Below are positions 50,403 to 60,440 of a stretch of 64,000 nt of DNA, piece after piece; the stretch's first letter is position 1, and the number at the start of each line of letters is the position of its first letter. The notes below the pieces were generated by a model. The model was given only the letters and a program-made list of their open reading frames with translations. It did no database searches and had not been told where the DNA came from. This DNA is from JBDIAG01 sp047974565 (GTDB lineage Bacteria; Actinomycetota; Actinomycetes; Actinomycetales; CAWJMD01). Where the stretch lies: NCBI GenBank assembly GCA_047974565.1, contig JBKECN010000086.1, positions 3,639 to 67,638 on the forward strand. Direction: 5' to 3'. The position numbers were made by a program, and so were the translations under genes.

Positions 50403-51956
50403 TCAGTCCTGCGCCCGGATCTCGCCGTCACGCAGCGCGGGGGCGGCGACCACGAATCCGTCCGGACGCACCAGGTACAGCCGCTCGGCGCTGAACGGGC
50501 CGGATGGGGTGGGCTCGTGTCGCACCGGTCTCTCCAGCCAGGCCGGCAGCGTGCCCTTGCCATCCGGCGGTGGCGACGGGTCGCCGGGGCGCGCCTGCGG
50601 GACGGCGCCGTAGCTGTGCAACTGCCAGCTGAAAGTCCGCAAGGCCGCCTGGTTTTCACCCACCGGCGGGAGCCGACGACCTACCACCGGGTCATCCGCC
50701 CACTCCGGCACGCCACTGCCGGTCGTCACCGGATACCGGATCCGGTATTGCCCGATCAGTCCGGCCGCCCGATGACCGGCACCCGATCCGACGATCCGCG
50801 GCACCAGGAGGCCCGCGACCCGGCCGAACCGCCGCCGCAGACCGGCGGCCATCCGTCCCGGTCGCCCCACAATCCCGAAGAGCCGGTCGGTGGCGTTGAT
50901 CAGGTGTTCGGCGACGGGACGCCGTTCCCGCTCATACAGGTCGACTGCGGCGGCGTCCCGGATACCGGCGTGAATATCACCCAGCAGGTTCGCCAGATTG
51001 TGAGCGTCCTGCAGGCCGGTGTTCATGCCCTGACCGCCCACCGGGGAATGCACATGCGCGGCATCGCCAGCGAGGAAGACCGGGCCGATCCGGAAGTGGC
51101 GGGCCACCCGATGGTGCACCTGATACGTGGAGAACCACTCGACCGACCGGGCCGTGATCCCCAGATCGCTGCCCGCCACCGCCAAGGCCTCGTCCTGCCT
51201 GATGGACTCTCCAGACGCCAGCGAGATGAGCCGAACATGACCGTTCGGGCCGATGGGGAAACTGATCCCGAAACTCACGTGCCCGAAGTGCAGACTGACC
51301 TCGTGGTCGGGAACACCGGTGGCCCCCCGCAGGTCCGCGACCCAGAACCGGGCCTCATCGGTGACACCCTCGAACGGGACGTCGAGCTGATGCCGGACGG
51401 GCGAGCCGGCACCGTCCGCGCCGATGCACCAACGAGCCCGGATCCGGTACAACCCGTCCGGCCCGTCGACCAAGGCGATGACCGGCCCAGGCTCAACGGC
51501 AGCGAGATGGGTCGGATCGGCACCCGGCGGGGCATCGGGCATCTGGATCTCGATCACTCGGTGTCCGAAGCGCAGGTCGGCGTCGCGTTGGCGCAGCGTG
51601 CGCACCAGCAACTCCTCGTTGTGGCTCTGCTCGAAGATCGCCAGCCCCGGGAACCGGGTCGCACCACGCTGAGCGCCGCGCACATCGACCCCGGCGCTGC
51701 GCCCGCCGATCTGGACCCCACGCGCCGGGTTCGCCCGGGCCGCGATCTCCTCGGCCAGGCCCAACTGATCGTAGATCTCCATCGAGCGGGCCTGCACGGC
51801 CAGTGCTCTGGACTCGCGGGTGGGACCGGACTTGGTATCCAGGACGATCGCGGGTACGTCCCGGTGGCTCAGTACCAGCCCGGCCATCAGCCCGGTGGGG
51901 CCGGCGCCGACGACGAGCACCTCGGTGTCGTGACAGGGCAACTCGTCGATACGCAT
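50403..51956 (-). CDS. FAD-dependent aromatic monooxygenase
   Basis: 517 aa. GAGPTG at 17-22 binds FAD; the second FAD motif reads VFLAGDAAHVHSPVGGQGMN, and the DG-type GADGAGSPVRHQL is present. This is the PheA/TfdB group of phenol-type or polyketide hydroxylases. The C-terminal thioredoxin-like domain is present but short. Probably co-transcribed with the MFS gene 9 bp upstream, suggesting modification and efflux of an aromatic compound. Confidence 0.88.
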   Translation of the reverse strand: MRIDELPCHDTEVLVVGAGPTGLMAGLVLSHRDVPAIVLDTKSGPTRESRALAVQARSMEIYDQLGLAEEIAARANPARGVQIGGRSAGVDVRGAQRGATRFPGLAIFEQSHNEELLVRTLRQRDADLRFGHRVIEIQMPDAPPGADPTHLAAVEPGPVIALVDGPDGLYRIRARWCIGADGAGSPVRHQLDVPFEGVTDEARFWVADLRGATGVPDHEVSLHFGHVSFGISFPIGPNGHVRLISLASGESIRQDEALAVAGSDLGITARSVEWFSTYQVHHRVARHFRIGPVFLAGDAAHVHSPVGGQGMNTGLQDAHNLANLLGDIHAGIRDAAAVDLYERERRPVAEHLINATDRLFGIVGRPGRMAAGLRRRFGRVAGLLVPRIVGSGAGHRAAGLIGQYRIRYPVTTGSGVPEWADDPVVGRRLPPVGENQAALRTFSWQLHSYGAVPQARPGDPSPPPDGKGTLPAWLERPVRHEPTPSGPFSAERLYLVRPDGFVVAAPALRDGEIRAQD

Positions 51957-51965
51957 TCCCCTATC

Positions 51966-53177
51966 TCACTGCTCCGCGGAGGCCTCGGGCAAGATGACCC
52001 GGCTCGCGGAACGAGCCACCAGCGCGAAGCCGGCCACAGCCAGCACTCCACCGACCACGGCCACGGCCACCGGTCCGGCTCCGGCCCCGAAGCGGTCCAT
52101 CATGACTCCCGCGTAGGGCCCAGCCACGGCACCGCCGGTGGTGAGCGCGGATCCGTGCCAGCCCAGGGCGGTTCCCCGTCGGTTGGCGGGAGCGGCTTCG
52201 GTGACCACCTCGGCGGTGGCGACGATCACCGGCGCGCACAGGAAACCCGCCACGAGAACGGCCGCGGACATCGCCGGCACCGAGTGCATCAGGGCCAAGG
52301 GTGCGGTGCAGACCGCCAGGCCGAGCAGCAACCAGGCCGGCGAGGGCGGCGAACGCAACTGGCCATACACGAGTGCCCCGAGGATGGAGCCGACACTCCA
52401 CACTGCGAAGACGATCCCGGTCTGGGGCAGGGCGTCGAGTTCGCGCAGCCGCGCGAAGATCGACACGTCGGTACCGAACAGCACGATGGCCGCTCCGGTA
52501 CACACCACCAGGGCCGCGACGAGGCGGGCCGACACCCAGGCGCGTGGGTCCGCGGCCCCGGCAACCGTCGCGTCCTCGCCCTCGCCGACCAGTGCCGGGT
52601 TGTAGGCGTACAGGGCCACGCCGGCGACGCACGCAGTGACCGCCAGCCCGCGTAACGCCACCCCCGGGGAGTAGCTCGTGGCCACCCACGCCACCAGGGC
52701 CGGTGCGGTCATGAAGGTCAGCTCCACGCCGATGGAGTCCAGGCTCAGCACGGTGCGCCGGCGCTCGACGGGCACGGCGGCCACCAGCGCCTGCCGGATC
52801 GCGCTGAACGAAGGAAGAGTGAAGATGCCGATGACGAAGGCCAGGATCGCCAGCGGCCAATAGCCCGCCACCGAGGCCACCGCATACCCGACGGTCTCCA
52901 CCAGGATCGGCGCACGCAGGGCAGGACGTAGTCCGACCTGGTCGACCCGTCGACCCCGCCAGGGTGCTCCCAGTGCGTGGCCGATGGTGAGCGCGGTCAT
53001 CACCAAGCCCGCGGCCGCGTAGCTGCGGTCCAGGCTCTCCACCACGTAGAAGGTCATGGCGAGCCCGCCCGCCGCAGGTACCCGGACGAAGATGCCCAGC
53101 AGGAGCAGCACAGCGACCCGGCGGTCGCTGAGCACCTCGCGGTAGGCGGCCCAGGTCACAAACGGACATGGTGACAC
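51966..53177 (-). CDS. MFS transporter
   Basis: 403 aa with 12 hydrophobic segments. VRVPAAGGLAMTFYVVESLD at the start and AAVPVERRRTVLSLDSIGVE in the central loop. Drug/sugar-type MFS group. First gene of a two-gene unit with the monooxygenase. Substrate unknown. Confidence 0.85.
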   Translation of the reverse strand: MSPCPFVTWAAYREVLSDRRVAVLLLLGIFVRVPAAGGLAMTFYVVESLDRSYAAAGLVMTALTIGHALGAPWRGRRVDQVGLRPALRAPILVETVGYAVASVAGYWPLAILAFVIGIFTLPSFSAIRQALVAAVPVERRRTVLSLDSIGVELTFMTAPALVAWVATSYSPGVALRGLAVTACVAGVALYAYNPALVGEGEDATVAGAADPRAWVSARLVAALVVCTGAAIVLFGTDVSIFARLRELDALPQTGIVFAVWSVGSILGALVYGQLRSPPSPAWLLLGLAVCTAPLALMHSVPAMSAAVLVAGFLCAPVIVATAEVVTEAAPANRRGTALGWHGSALTTGGAVAGPYAGVMMDRFGAGAGPVAVAVVGGVLAVAGFALVARSASRVILPEASAEQ

Positions 53178-53517
53178 GAGGCGGGGACCGCAGTCGTGCG
53201 GATTTCTCGCGGCACGGCGACGTCCTGATGCCGGCCCCGTGGTTGCGGCCTGGTGGTCTGGCCGGAGGTGCTGGCCTGGTCGTCCTGCCCGTTCTCCCGT
53301 CCGCTAGCTCGGCCGCCAGCCCCGATGGTGATCGCGATCGGGCGGGTAAGCCGCATCGTGCAGAGCAAGAGCCAGGGCGAGATATCGCAAGACCGCAGGG
53401 TCCAGCTCCACCGTGCCCTGGCCACGGCAGGCCGCTGCACGCCGCCGGGGGCGCTCAAACGGGGCATGAGGGTCTATGGCGACAGTTCGAGGCTCGCTGC
53501 CGGACGCCGAGGGCACC
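53178..53517. other. Intergenic stretch without visible gene
   Basis: 340 bp between the MFS start and the ybdD stop. It contains only short, composition-driven open frames; it should hold the promoter of the MFS-monooxygenase pair. Confidence 0.5.
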
Positions 53518-53769
53518 TCAGCAGCATCGGCTCCCCGGATCGACGGACTGTTCGTCCTGGTGACGGCGCCAGAACTCGCGCTCGCTCAGCAACGGTTCGC
53601 CGGGGTGCGTCCGCCGGTGGTGCTCGGCGTATCGCTCGTACGCGTCCGCACCGACCACGGCGCGCACATACCAGCGGACCCACGACCAGGCGCCGGTCAG
53701 TGTCGCTCGCGTCGGGGAGCCGGAGTCCGAGACAGAACCGGAGTCCGAGACAGAACGGGACAGGGCCAT
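53518..53769 (-). CDS. ybdD: YbdD/DUF466 small protein
   Basis: 83 aa; WVRWYVRAVVGADAYERYAE followed by HPGEPLLSEREFWRRHQDEQ is the YbdD/YjiX signature. Starts 4 bp after the cstA stop. Known partner of CstA-type pyruvate/peptide transporters. An imperfect repeat SVSDSGSVSDSGS in its N-terminus reflects a small DNA duplication. Confidence 0.88.
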   Translation of the reverse strand: MALSRSVSDSGSVSDSGSPTRATLTGAWSWVRWYVRAVVGADAYERYAEHHRRTHPGEPLLSEREFWRRHQDEQSVDPGSRCC

Positions 53770-53773
53770 GGCG

Positions 53774-56071
53774 TCAGTGGTGGGTGCGTCCGGTCGGCGT
53801 GGGATCCAGGCCGGCGTCGTCCCACATCCGCAGCACCTCCTTCTCGGCCTCGGTGGCCACGAATCCCTTGGGCGCGAAGATGTGCGAGTCCACGGCCGGG
53901 GTCTGACTCGTGGTCACCTCACCGGTGCGCAGTGCCCGCACGACCACGACCACGGCGGCCGCCACGACGATCAGCACGAGCACGGCGAAGATGATCGACA
54001 GGGTGCCCTGCACGAAGGTGTTGAAAACCACCTGATCCATCTGCTGAGGGGAGGTCGCCGGCGCCAGGAGCTCGCCGTTGTCAGCGGCTTGGGAGAACAC
54101 CGCGTGCTGCTGCCAGTAGCCGATCTTGGGGTTGCTGCTGAAGATCTTCTCCCAGCTGGCGGTGAGGGTGACCACCAGGTCCCACACCAGGGGGATACCC
54201 GGAATCCAGGCCCACTTCACCAGACCCTGTTTGATGACGATCGTGGTGACCACGGTGAGGGCGATCGCGGCCAACAACTGGTTGGCGATCCCGAACAGCG
54301 GGAAGAGCGTGTAGATGCCGCCGAGCGGGTCCCGCACGCCCATCACCAGGATGGAACCCCAGCCGAGCACGATGAGCGCCGAGCACAGCCACGCCCCAAC
54401 CGTCCAGGACGGGTCCTTGAAACGGCTCATGCCGGGGATGTTGCCGATCGTGTCGGAGAGCATGAACCGCGCCACCCGGGTGCCGGCGTCGACGGTGGTG
54501 AGGATGAACAGCGCCTCGAACATGACCGCGAAGTGGTACCAGAAGGCCTTCATGCTGGCCCCGCCGAAGATGGCCATCACCTCGGACATCCCGAAGGCCA
54601 GGGTGGGGGCGCCGCCGGTGCGCGAGATGATCGTCTCCTCGCCCACCCCCTCGGCGGCGTGCGCCAGGACGGCGGGGTCCATCGGTGGCAGCGGCTGCCC
54701 ACCCGGAGACACCAGCCCGAGCGAGTTGACATAGGCCGCAGCGGTTTCCGGGGTGGCGGTGCCGGTGCCGCCGGAGGTCAGGGCTGCCGATGCGTTCATC
54801 GCGAAGTACACGTGCTGATCGATGCTGACCGCCGCGACCAGAGCCATGATCGCCACGAAGGACTCGGTGAGCATGCCGCCGTACCCGATCAGCCGAGCCT
54901 GGCTCTCCTTCTCCAGCAGCTTGGGTGTGGTGCCGGAGGAGATCAGCGCGTGGAAGCCGGACAGGGCTCCGCAGGCGATGGTGATGAAGAGGAAGGGGAA
55001 CAGGTCGCCGGCAAAGGCAGGCCCGGTGCCCTCGCGTCCGAACTCGGTCAGCGCCGGCATCTGCACCACGGGCGCGGCGACGATGATGCCGAGGGCGAGC
55101 AGGACGATCGTGCCCACCTTCATGAAGGTCGACAGATAGTCCCGGGGGGCCAGCAGCAGCCACACCGGCAGCACCGAGGCGGCGAAGCCGTACAGGCACA
55201 GGGCAATCGCCAAGGTGAGTTTGTCCAGGGTGAACACCTCGGCCCAGGTCGGGTTGGCGGCCACCCACCCGCCGGAGATGATCGCCATCACCAGCAGGAC
55301 GACACCGATGGCCGAGCACTCCATCACCGCTCCGGGCCGCAGGAAGCGCAGGTACACGCCCATGAACAGGGCGATCGGGATCGTCATGGCGACCGAGAAG
55401 ACACCCCAGGGGCTCTCGGCGAGAGCGCCGATGACGACGATGCCCAGCACCGCGATGAGGATGATCATGATCGCCAGCACTGCGATCAGCGCGGCGATGC
55501 CTCCGATCGTGCCAAGCTCGTCCCGAGCCATCTGGCCGAGTGAACGGCCGCGTCGTCGCATCGACAGGTGCAGCACCATGTAGTCCTGGACGGCCCCGGC
55601 GAAGACCACCCCGATGATGATCCACATCGTGCCGGGCAGGTATCCCATCTGCGCGGCCAGCACCGGCCCGACCAACGGCCCGGCGCCGGCGACGGCCGCG
55701 AAGTGGTGGCCGAAAAGCACCCGCCGGTCGGTGGGCATGTAGTCCCGGCCGTTGTCCAGTTCCTCGGCGGGGGTGGCGCGCCGGTCGTCCGGGCGCAGCA
55801 CCCGGTCCTGGATGAGCCGGGCGTAGAAGCGGAAGGCGATCAGGTACGTGCACACGGCCGCGGCCACGAACCACACCGCGTTGACCTGCTCGCCGCGCAC
55901 CAGGGCGATCATCGTCCAGCCGGCCGCCCCCAGGACCGCCAGCGCGAGGAAGGTCACCCGGGACAGCACCGAGCGGGACGGCGGCTCGACCACTCCCACC
56001 GGAGGCTTCGTCGGATCGGTGTACAGAAGCTCGGCCCCGCCGCTGGTGTGTTGCTTGGCGATCGTCGACAT
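53774..56071 (-). CDS. cstA: CstA-family carbon-starvation transporter
   Basis: 765 aa from ATG 56071 with about 16-18 hydrophobic segments. DGRDYMPTDRRVLFGHHFAA (as NGRDYMPT), VAGAGPLVGPVLAAQMGYLP and the late LFPLFGIANQLLAAIAL are CstA signatures. Imports pyruvate or peptides when carbon is scarce. Forms an operon with ybdD. Translation upstream of 56071 is not conserved. Confidence 0.94.
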   Translation of the reverse strand: MSTIAKQHTSGGAELLYTDPTKPPVGVVEPPSRSVLSRVTFLALAVLGAAGWTMIALVRGEQVNAVWFVAAAVCTYLIAFRFYARLIQDRVLRPDDRRATPAEELDNGRDYMPTDRRVLFGHHFAAVAGAGPLVGPVLAAQMGYLPGTMWIIIGVVFAGAVQDYMVLHLSMRRRGRSLGQMARDELGTIGGIAALIAVLAIMIILIAVLGIVVIGALAESPWGVFSVAMTIPIALFMGVYLRFLRPGAVMECSAIGVVLLVMAIISGGWVAANPTWAEVFTLDKLTLAIALCLYGFAASVLPVWLLLAPRDYLSTFMKVGTIVLLALGIIVAAPVVQMPALTEFGREGTGPAFAGDLFPFLFITIACGALSGFHALISSGTTPKLLEKESQARLIGYGGMLTESFVAIMALVAAVSIDQHVYFAMNASAALTSGGTGTATPETAAAYVNSLGLVSPGGQPLPPMDPAVLAHAAEGVGEETIISRTGGAPTLAFGMSEVMAIFGGASMKAFWYHFAVMFEALFILTTVDAGTRVARFMLSDTIGNIPGMSRFKDPSWTVGAWLCSALIVLGWGSILVMGVRDPLGGIYTLFPLFGIANQLLAAIALTVVTTIVIKQGLVKWAWIPGIPLVWDLVVTLTASWEKIFSSNPKIGYWQQHAVFSQAADNGELLAPATSPQQMDQVVFNTFVQGTLSIIFAVLVLIVVAAAVVVVVRALRTGEVTTSQTPAVDSHIFAPKGFVATEAEKEVLRMWDDAGLDPTPTGRTHH

Positions 56072-56611
56072 GCCGTGGTTCCCCTCAAGACGCGAGCGGC
56101 CCCGATGCCGCTGGCAGGCACCGTATTCCGCGCCAACCCCTATCCGGGAGATCGGGCAACCCGGACGTCTAACCGTTGCCGGAATGTTGCGAAACGTCAG
56201 ACTGTTACCCACAGGATGGGAGCCCGGCGTGCTCGCCCGGTTCTCGTCTCGTCGCCGCTTCGTTACCCGCTCGTGTGGGCCGGTTCGCCAGTGCTGGCGG
56301 CGTGGACGAACCTGCTAGCATTGTCGGTTGGTCGAGGTGTTTCCCTCGTGCTGAACCCGTTGGTGATCGGCCCGAATGGGCCAGAATCGTCGGGCGGGTG
56401 ATGCACGCTCGGGTACCCACGGCCCGCAAAGCGGAGGACTCCTCCCACCCGCACCCGCTTCTGGCGGTCGGGTCCGGTTGCCAGGCCGGCGCCTGAAGGC
56501 GTCGGTCCTGTGTGGCATCTGCCCAGCGCAACCATCGAGTCCTCCGGTGAGCGGCACGAACTCCGGGCACCCGCCCGTGCATGGCACCACCCACCGTCAG
56601 AGGAGAACCAC
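56072..56611 (+). promoter_or_regulatory. Long leader/promoter region before infC and cstA
   Basis: 540 bp shared between divergent cstA and infC with no supported gene. The infC-proximal part has short hairpin-forming words (GGAGGACTCCTCC at 56442-56454). Such a long leader may host autoregulation of the IF3-L35-L20 operon, but no known leader structure is recognised. Confidence 0.4.
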
Positions 56612-57229
56612 ATCAGCGAGCCGCGTATCAACGAACGCATCCGCGTACCCGAGGTCCGTCTCGTCGGCCCGGCCGGGGAGCAGGTCGGCATCGTCCGCGT
56701 CGAGGACGCCCTGAGGCTGGCCGCCGAGGCCGATCTCGATCTGGTCGAGGTCGCACCCGACGGTCGACCCCCGGTGTGCAAGCTCATGGACTACGGCAAG
56801 TTCAAGTACGAAGCCGACATGAAGGCCCGTGAGGCGCGCAAGAACCAGGCCAACACGGTGCTCAAGACCATCCGGTTGCGCCTGAAGATCGACCCGCACG
56901 ACTACGAGACCAAGCGTGGCCAGGCTGCCAAGTTCCTCGCAGCGGGGGACAAGGTCAAGGTCATGATCATGTTCCGTGGTCGCGAGCAGTCCCGGCCCGA
57001 ACAGGGCTACCGGCTGTTGCAGCGGATCGCGGGGGACCTGTCCGAGTTCGGCTACGTCGAGAGTTCGCCCCTGCAGGACGGACGGAACATGACCATGGTC
57101 ATCGGTCCGAACAAGAAGAAGTCCGACAGCCGGGGATCGCGTGCCTCGACACGGCGGCAACGCCGGGAACAGGCCGCGGACCAGCCGGAGTCGGCCGCCG
57201 CCGAGGGCGAGCCCGCAGAGCAGGGCTGA
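56612..57229 (+). CDS. infC: Translation initiation factor IF-3 with ATC start
   Basis: 205 aa. The family N-terminus ISEPRINERIRVPEVRLVGP begins exactly at ATC 56612, 6 bp after AGGAG (56601-56605); the nearest in-frame ATG is 34 codons upstream and gives no homologous sequence. A rare start is a known feature of infC, allowing IF3 to repress its own translation. Conserved KLMDYGKFKYE, RLKIDPHDYETK, and VMIMFRGREQSRPE are present. A charged tail of about 25 residues extends past the usual end, common in actinobacteria. Confidence 0.95.
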   Translation: MSEPRINERIRVPEVRLVGPAGEQVGIVRVEDALRLAAEADLDLVEVAPDGRPPVCKLMDYGKFKYEADMKAREARKNQANTVLKTIRLRLKIDPHDYETKRGQAAKFLAAGDKVKVMIMFRGREQSRPEQGYRLLQRIAGDLSEFGYVESSPLQDGRNMTMVIGPNKKKSDSRGSRASTRRQRREQAADQPESAAAEGEPAEQG

Positions 57230-57249
57230 GGGCACCGGCAACACCAGAA

Positions 57250-57275
57250 CCCGTCCGCACAGTGCGGCGGACGGG
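57250..57275 (+). promoter_or_regulatory. Hairpin between infC and rpmI
   Basis: CCCGTCCGC (57250-57258) and GCGGACGGG (57267-57275) form a 9-bp stem with an 8-nt loop, 48 bp before rpmI. With no U-tract it is more likely an attenuator or mRNA processing site than a full terminator. Confidence 0.4.
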
Positions 57276-57323
57276 CCAGACCCGGGCATGCGCTCGGACG
57301 ACACATGAGGAGACACGGCAGCC

Positions 57324-57518
57324 ATGCCGAAGAACAAGACCCACAGCGGGACGAAGAAGCGGGTGCGCGTCACCGGCTCCGGCAAGCTCATGCGCGAGCA
57401 GGCCTTCGGCCGGCACCTGATGGAGCACAAGTCCAGCCGCCGGGCCCGTCGACTGTCCGACGACGTCGCGGTCGCCAAGGCCGACGCCCCCAAGCTGCGC
57501 AAGCTGCTCGGTCGCTGA
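57324..57518 (+). CDS. rpmI: 50S ribosomal protein L35
   Basis: 64 aa, full family length: MPKNKTHSGTKKRVRVTGSG, HLMEHKSSRRARRL and the final LRKLLGR. Strongly basic. Second gene of infC-rpmI-rplT. Confidence 0.97.
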   Translation: MPKNKTHSGTKKRVRVTGSGKLMREQAFGRHLMEHKSSRRARRLSDDVAVAKADAPKLRKLLGR

Positions 57519-57630
57519 CCCATCCACTTCGCGCCGTCCCAGCAGACGGCGTCCCCACCCTCGCCGAACCTCGGGACGGCGACCGATGAACCCGTCGCCG
57601 CGATGCGGTGACCGATGAAGGAGAGATCAC

Positions 57631-58002
57631 GTGGCACGCGTGAAGCGGGCGGTCAACGCCCAGAAGAAGCGCCGGGAGACCCTCGAGCGCGCCAGCGGCT
57701 ACCGGGGCCAGCGGTCCCGTCTGTACCGCAAGGCCAAGGAGCAGGTCACCCACTCGCTCGTCTACGCCTACCGCGACCGCAAGGCCCGCAAGGGTGACTT
57801 CCGCCGGTTGTGGATTCAGCGGATCAACGCTGCTGCCCGCGCCAACGGCATGACCTACAACCGCTTCATCCAGGGGCTCAAGGCTGCTGGCATCGAGGTC
57901 GACCGGCGCATGCTCGCCGAAATGGCCGTCAACGATGCCCCGGCCTTCGCCGCGCTCGTCGAGGTGGCCAAGGCCAACGTGCCCGCCACCAGCGCGGCCT
58001 GA
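57631..58002 (+). CDS. rplT: 50S ribosomal protein L20
   Basis: 123 aa, GTG start with GAAGGAGAG 8 bp upstream. MARVKRAVNAQKKRRETLER and the later WIQRINAAARANGMTYNRFI are diagnostic. In many bacteria L20 also represses this operon by binding its mRNA. Confidence 0.97.
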   Translation: MARVKRAVNAQKKRRETLERASGYRGQRSRLYRKAKEQVTHSLVYAYRDRKARKGDFRRLWIQRINAAARANGMTYNRFIQGLKAAGIEVDRRMLAEMAVNDAPAFAALVEVAKANVPATSAA

Positions 58003-58222
58003 GCGCGAGGCATTCGAATCAGTCGATCGTGACCGCGGAACCCCTGACGTCGCTGGTGTTCGGTGCACGTCGCGCCACCCAGGTCGTCCCGGGCGCTCTG
58101 CTCCCGATCGCTGGGGTCGTCCGCATGGGTCCGCGACCGGTTTCGGGGCCACGGCACCCGAGCAACCGCGTTGTCACCGACGCGATCCGCGACGCCAGAC
58201 CGATAACCCTTCCGACGCCCGG

Positions 58223-59134
58223 ATGACCGAGATACTCAGCAACCCACGAAGTGAGCGGGTGCGAGCAGTCCATCGGTTGTCCGGGCGTTCGGCGCGCCGC
58301 CGGGCCGGTCGCTTCATCGCCGAGGGCCCCTCGTGCGTGCGCGAGGCCATTCGGACGGCGGCCGCCGAGGAGGTGTACCTCACCCCGGAGGCGGCGCAGC
58401 GATATCCGGAGTTCCTCGGCGCCCTGGCCGACCACCCGCGGGTTCGCCATTGGCTGGTCACCGACGAGGTGCTCGCGGCCATGTCCGACACCGTCTCCCC
58501 TCAAGGGGTGCTGGCGGTCTGCCCGGTGCCGCAAGACCGGATCGAGGACGTGCTGGCCGCCGGACCCCAGCTGGTTGTCGTGCTCGCCCATGCCCGAGAC
58601 CCGGGCAACGTCGGCACTGTCATCCGCGCGGCCGACGCCGTCGGTGCGGACGCGGTGATCCTGACCGACGCCAGCGTCGACCCGTTCAATCCCAAGTGTG
58701 TTCGCTCGACGACCGGGTCGATCTTCTCGTTACCGGTACTGCCCGGCCCGGGGCTTGGCGAGGTCGTGGCGCAATTGCGCACCGCCGGCTGCACCGTGCT
58801 GGCCGCGGATGGTGCGGGCGAGGTCGACGTGGACGGGCTGGCCGACCTGGCCCTGCTGCGATCCGGGCTCGCCGCGCCGGCCGGCCTTGGGACGGCAGCC
58901 GCGCATCAATCGGCCGGAGAGGATGTCGACCTGCGCCGGCCCACGGCCTGGGTGTTCGGCAACGAGGCCTGGGGGATGAGCGCACCCGACCGGGAACTGG
59001 CGGACGCGGTGGTGCGTGTGCCGATCCATGGTCGGGCCGAGTCACTCAACCTGGCGATGGCCGCGACAGTGTGCCTGTACGCCTCCGCCCGCGCCCAGCG
59101 TCTCCGGCCCGGCCCACCATCGGCCTCGCCGTAG
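58223..59134 (+). CDS. TrmH/SpoU-family RNA 2'-O-methyltransferase
   Basis: 303 aa. SPOUT motifs: LAHARDPGNVGTVIRAADAV (1), FGNEAWGMS (2) and HGRAESLNLAMAAT (3), plus an N-terminal substrate-binding domain (RFIAEGPSCVREAI). Methylates rRNA or tRNA ribose. The position after rplT is that of tsnR-like genes in actinobacteria. The insert GLGTAAAHQSAGEDVDLR before motif 2 is a lineage-specific loop. Confidence 0.93.
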   Translation: MTEILSNPRSERVRAVHRLSGRSARRRAGRFIAEGPSCVREAIRTAAAEEVYLTPEAAQRYPEFLGALADHPRVRHWLVTDEVLAAMSDTVSPQGVLAVCPVPQDRIEDVLAAGPQLVVVLAHARDPGNVGTVIRAADAVGADAVILTDASVDPFNPKCVRSTTGSIFSLPVLPGPGLGEVVAQLRTAGCTVLAADGAGEVDVDGLADLALLRSGLAAPAGLGTAAAHQSAGEDVDLRRPTAWVFGNEAWGMSAPDRELADAVVRVPIHGRAESLNLAMAATVCLYASARAQRLRPGPPSASP

Positions 59135-59304
59135 CAGCGGCTCTGCCTAGCCCATATATCCGGTGCGTCCGAGCAGAGCGGCGTTCAGGCAAGGCCGCGT
59201 CCGGGCAAGGCCGCCTCCGAGGTAGCCACCTCTGCTCCGAGGCGGCGCACTCTGAGGTGAGGTGCAGCTCCGGTGAGGGAGCGGCGTCTGGTGAGGTAGC
59301 CAGC

Positions 59305-60285
59305 TCAGTCGGGAGCGAAGGTGGTGTATCCCGAACCAACGCCGGGAGAGGCGATCTCGTCGAGCTCGACCAGATCCTGCGCGCTTGGGTCCCAGCCGAG
59401 AGCCGCTACGTTGGAGGCGATCTGGGATGGTCGCGAGACTCCCGAGATCACCGACGCCACCGCCGGCTGGGCAGCGAGCCCGGAGATCGCCACGTGCAGC
59501 AGCGGTATCCCGCGGGCGTCGGCGAAGGCCTGCAGAGCCTCCACCCGATCGAAGTCCGCATTGGCCAATCGAGACGCCTGCAGCGACAGCCGGGAGCCTG
59601 CGGGAGCTGGTTCCCCGCGCCGGTATTTGCCGGTGAGCAGGCCGTAGGCGAGCGGGAAGTACGGCAGGATCGACATGCCCACCCGCTCGCACGCGGGCGC
59701 CAACTCCGCCTCGGCCGACCGGTTGTACAGGGAGTACTCGTTCTGGGCGGAGACGAATTCGCTGAACCCGTGGGTCTGAGAGACCCAGTGCGCGTCGACG
59801 ACCTCCCATGAGGTCATGTTCGAGCAGCCGATGTAGCGCACCGTGCCCTCGGCGACGAGGTCTGACAGGGTCTCTAGCGTCTCCTCGATCGGGGTGATCC
59901 GGTCGGGGGTGTGGAACTGGTACAGGTCGATGTAATCGGTGCCCAGCCGCCGCAGGCTCTGCTGGACGGCCATCCGGATGTATCGGCGCGAGCCGCGAAC
60001 TCCGAAGTCGGGCCCGTTGGCGCCTTCCATGTCCATGCCGAACTTGGTGGCCAGCACCACCTGCTCCCGCCGACCCTTGAGCGCCTGGCCGAGGAGTTCC
60101 TCGCTGGCGCCGAAGGAGTAGGTGTCCGAGGTGTCGAACAGGGTGATGCCGGCCTCGAGCGCCGCATCGACGATCTGACGGACCTCGTCAGCGTCAGTGC
60201 GGGCCCCGAAGGCATTGCAGCCCACCCCCAGCCGGGACACCATCAGGCCTGAGGTGCCAAGTGGCGTATACGTCATCGAACTCAT
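59305..60285 (-). CDS. Aldo/keto reductase (AKR) 2
   Basis: 326 aa from ATG 60285 or 323 from 60276. GTSGLMVSRLGVGCNAFGAR, DTSDTYSFG, ATKFGMD and YQFHTPDRITP supply the tetrad; YFPLAYGLLTGKYRRGE is typical of the YajO/KvbetalIke AKR group. Substrate unknown. No close relation to AKR 1 beyond the fold. Confidence 0.9.
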   Translation of the reverse strand: MSSMTYTPLGTSGLMVSRLGVGCNAFGARTDADEVRQIVDAALEAGITLFDTSDTYSFGASEELLGQALKGRREQVVLATKFGMDMEGANGPDFGVRGSRRYIRMAVQQSLRRLGTDYIDLYQFHTPDRITPIEETLETLSDLVAEGTVRYIGCSNMTSWEVVDAHWVSQTHGFSEFVSAQNEYSLYNRSAEAELAPACERVGMSILPYFPLAYGLLTGKYRRGEPAPAGSRLSLQASRLANADFDRVEALQAFADARGIPLLHVAISGLAAQPAVASVISGVSRPSQIASNVAALGWDPSAQDLVELDEIASPGVGSGYTTFAPD

Positions 60286-60440
60286 GGGTTTAAACCTACA
60301 AGGGTCTGCCGAGGTCGTCGGATGTGGCGAGGTTGGCATGCCGCTGGGGGTGGCGCCGGTAGCTGCCGGGGTCGTGGTGTCGGGTTCAGTGGGGTCGGTT
60401 CTCGGCTCGGTTGTCCTGTGGCGGAGGCAGCGGGTGCTTG

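Noticed and set aside
53304..53516. Short minus-strand ORF between MFS and ybdD
   Set aside because: No ribosome site, Arg/Pro/His-biased composition and no recognisable motif.
53768..55543. Long plus-strand open frame opposite cstA
   Set aside because: Low-complexity His/Asp/Gly translation without motifs; the CstA signatures on the other strand are clear.
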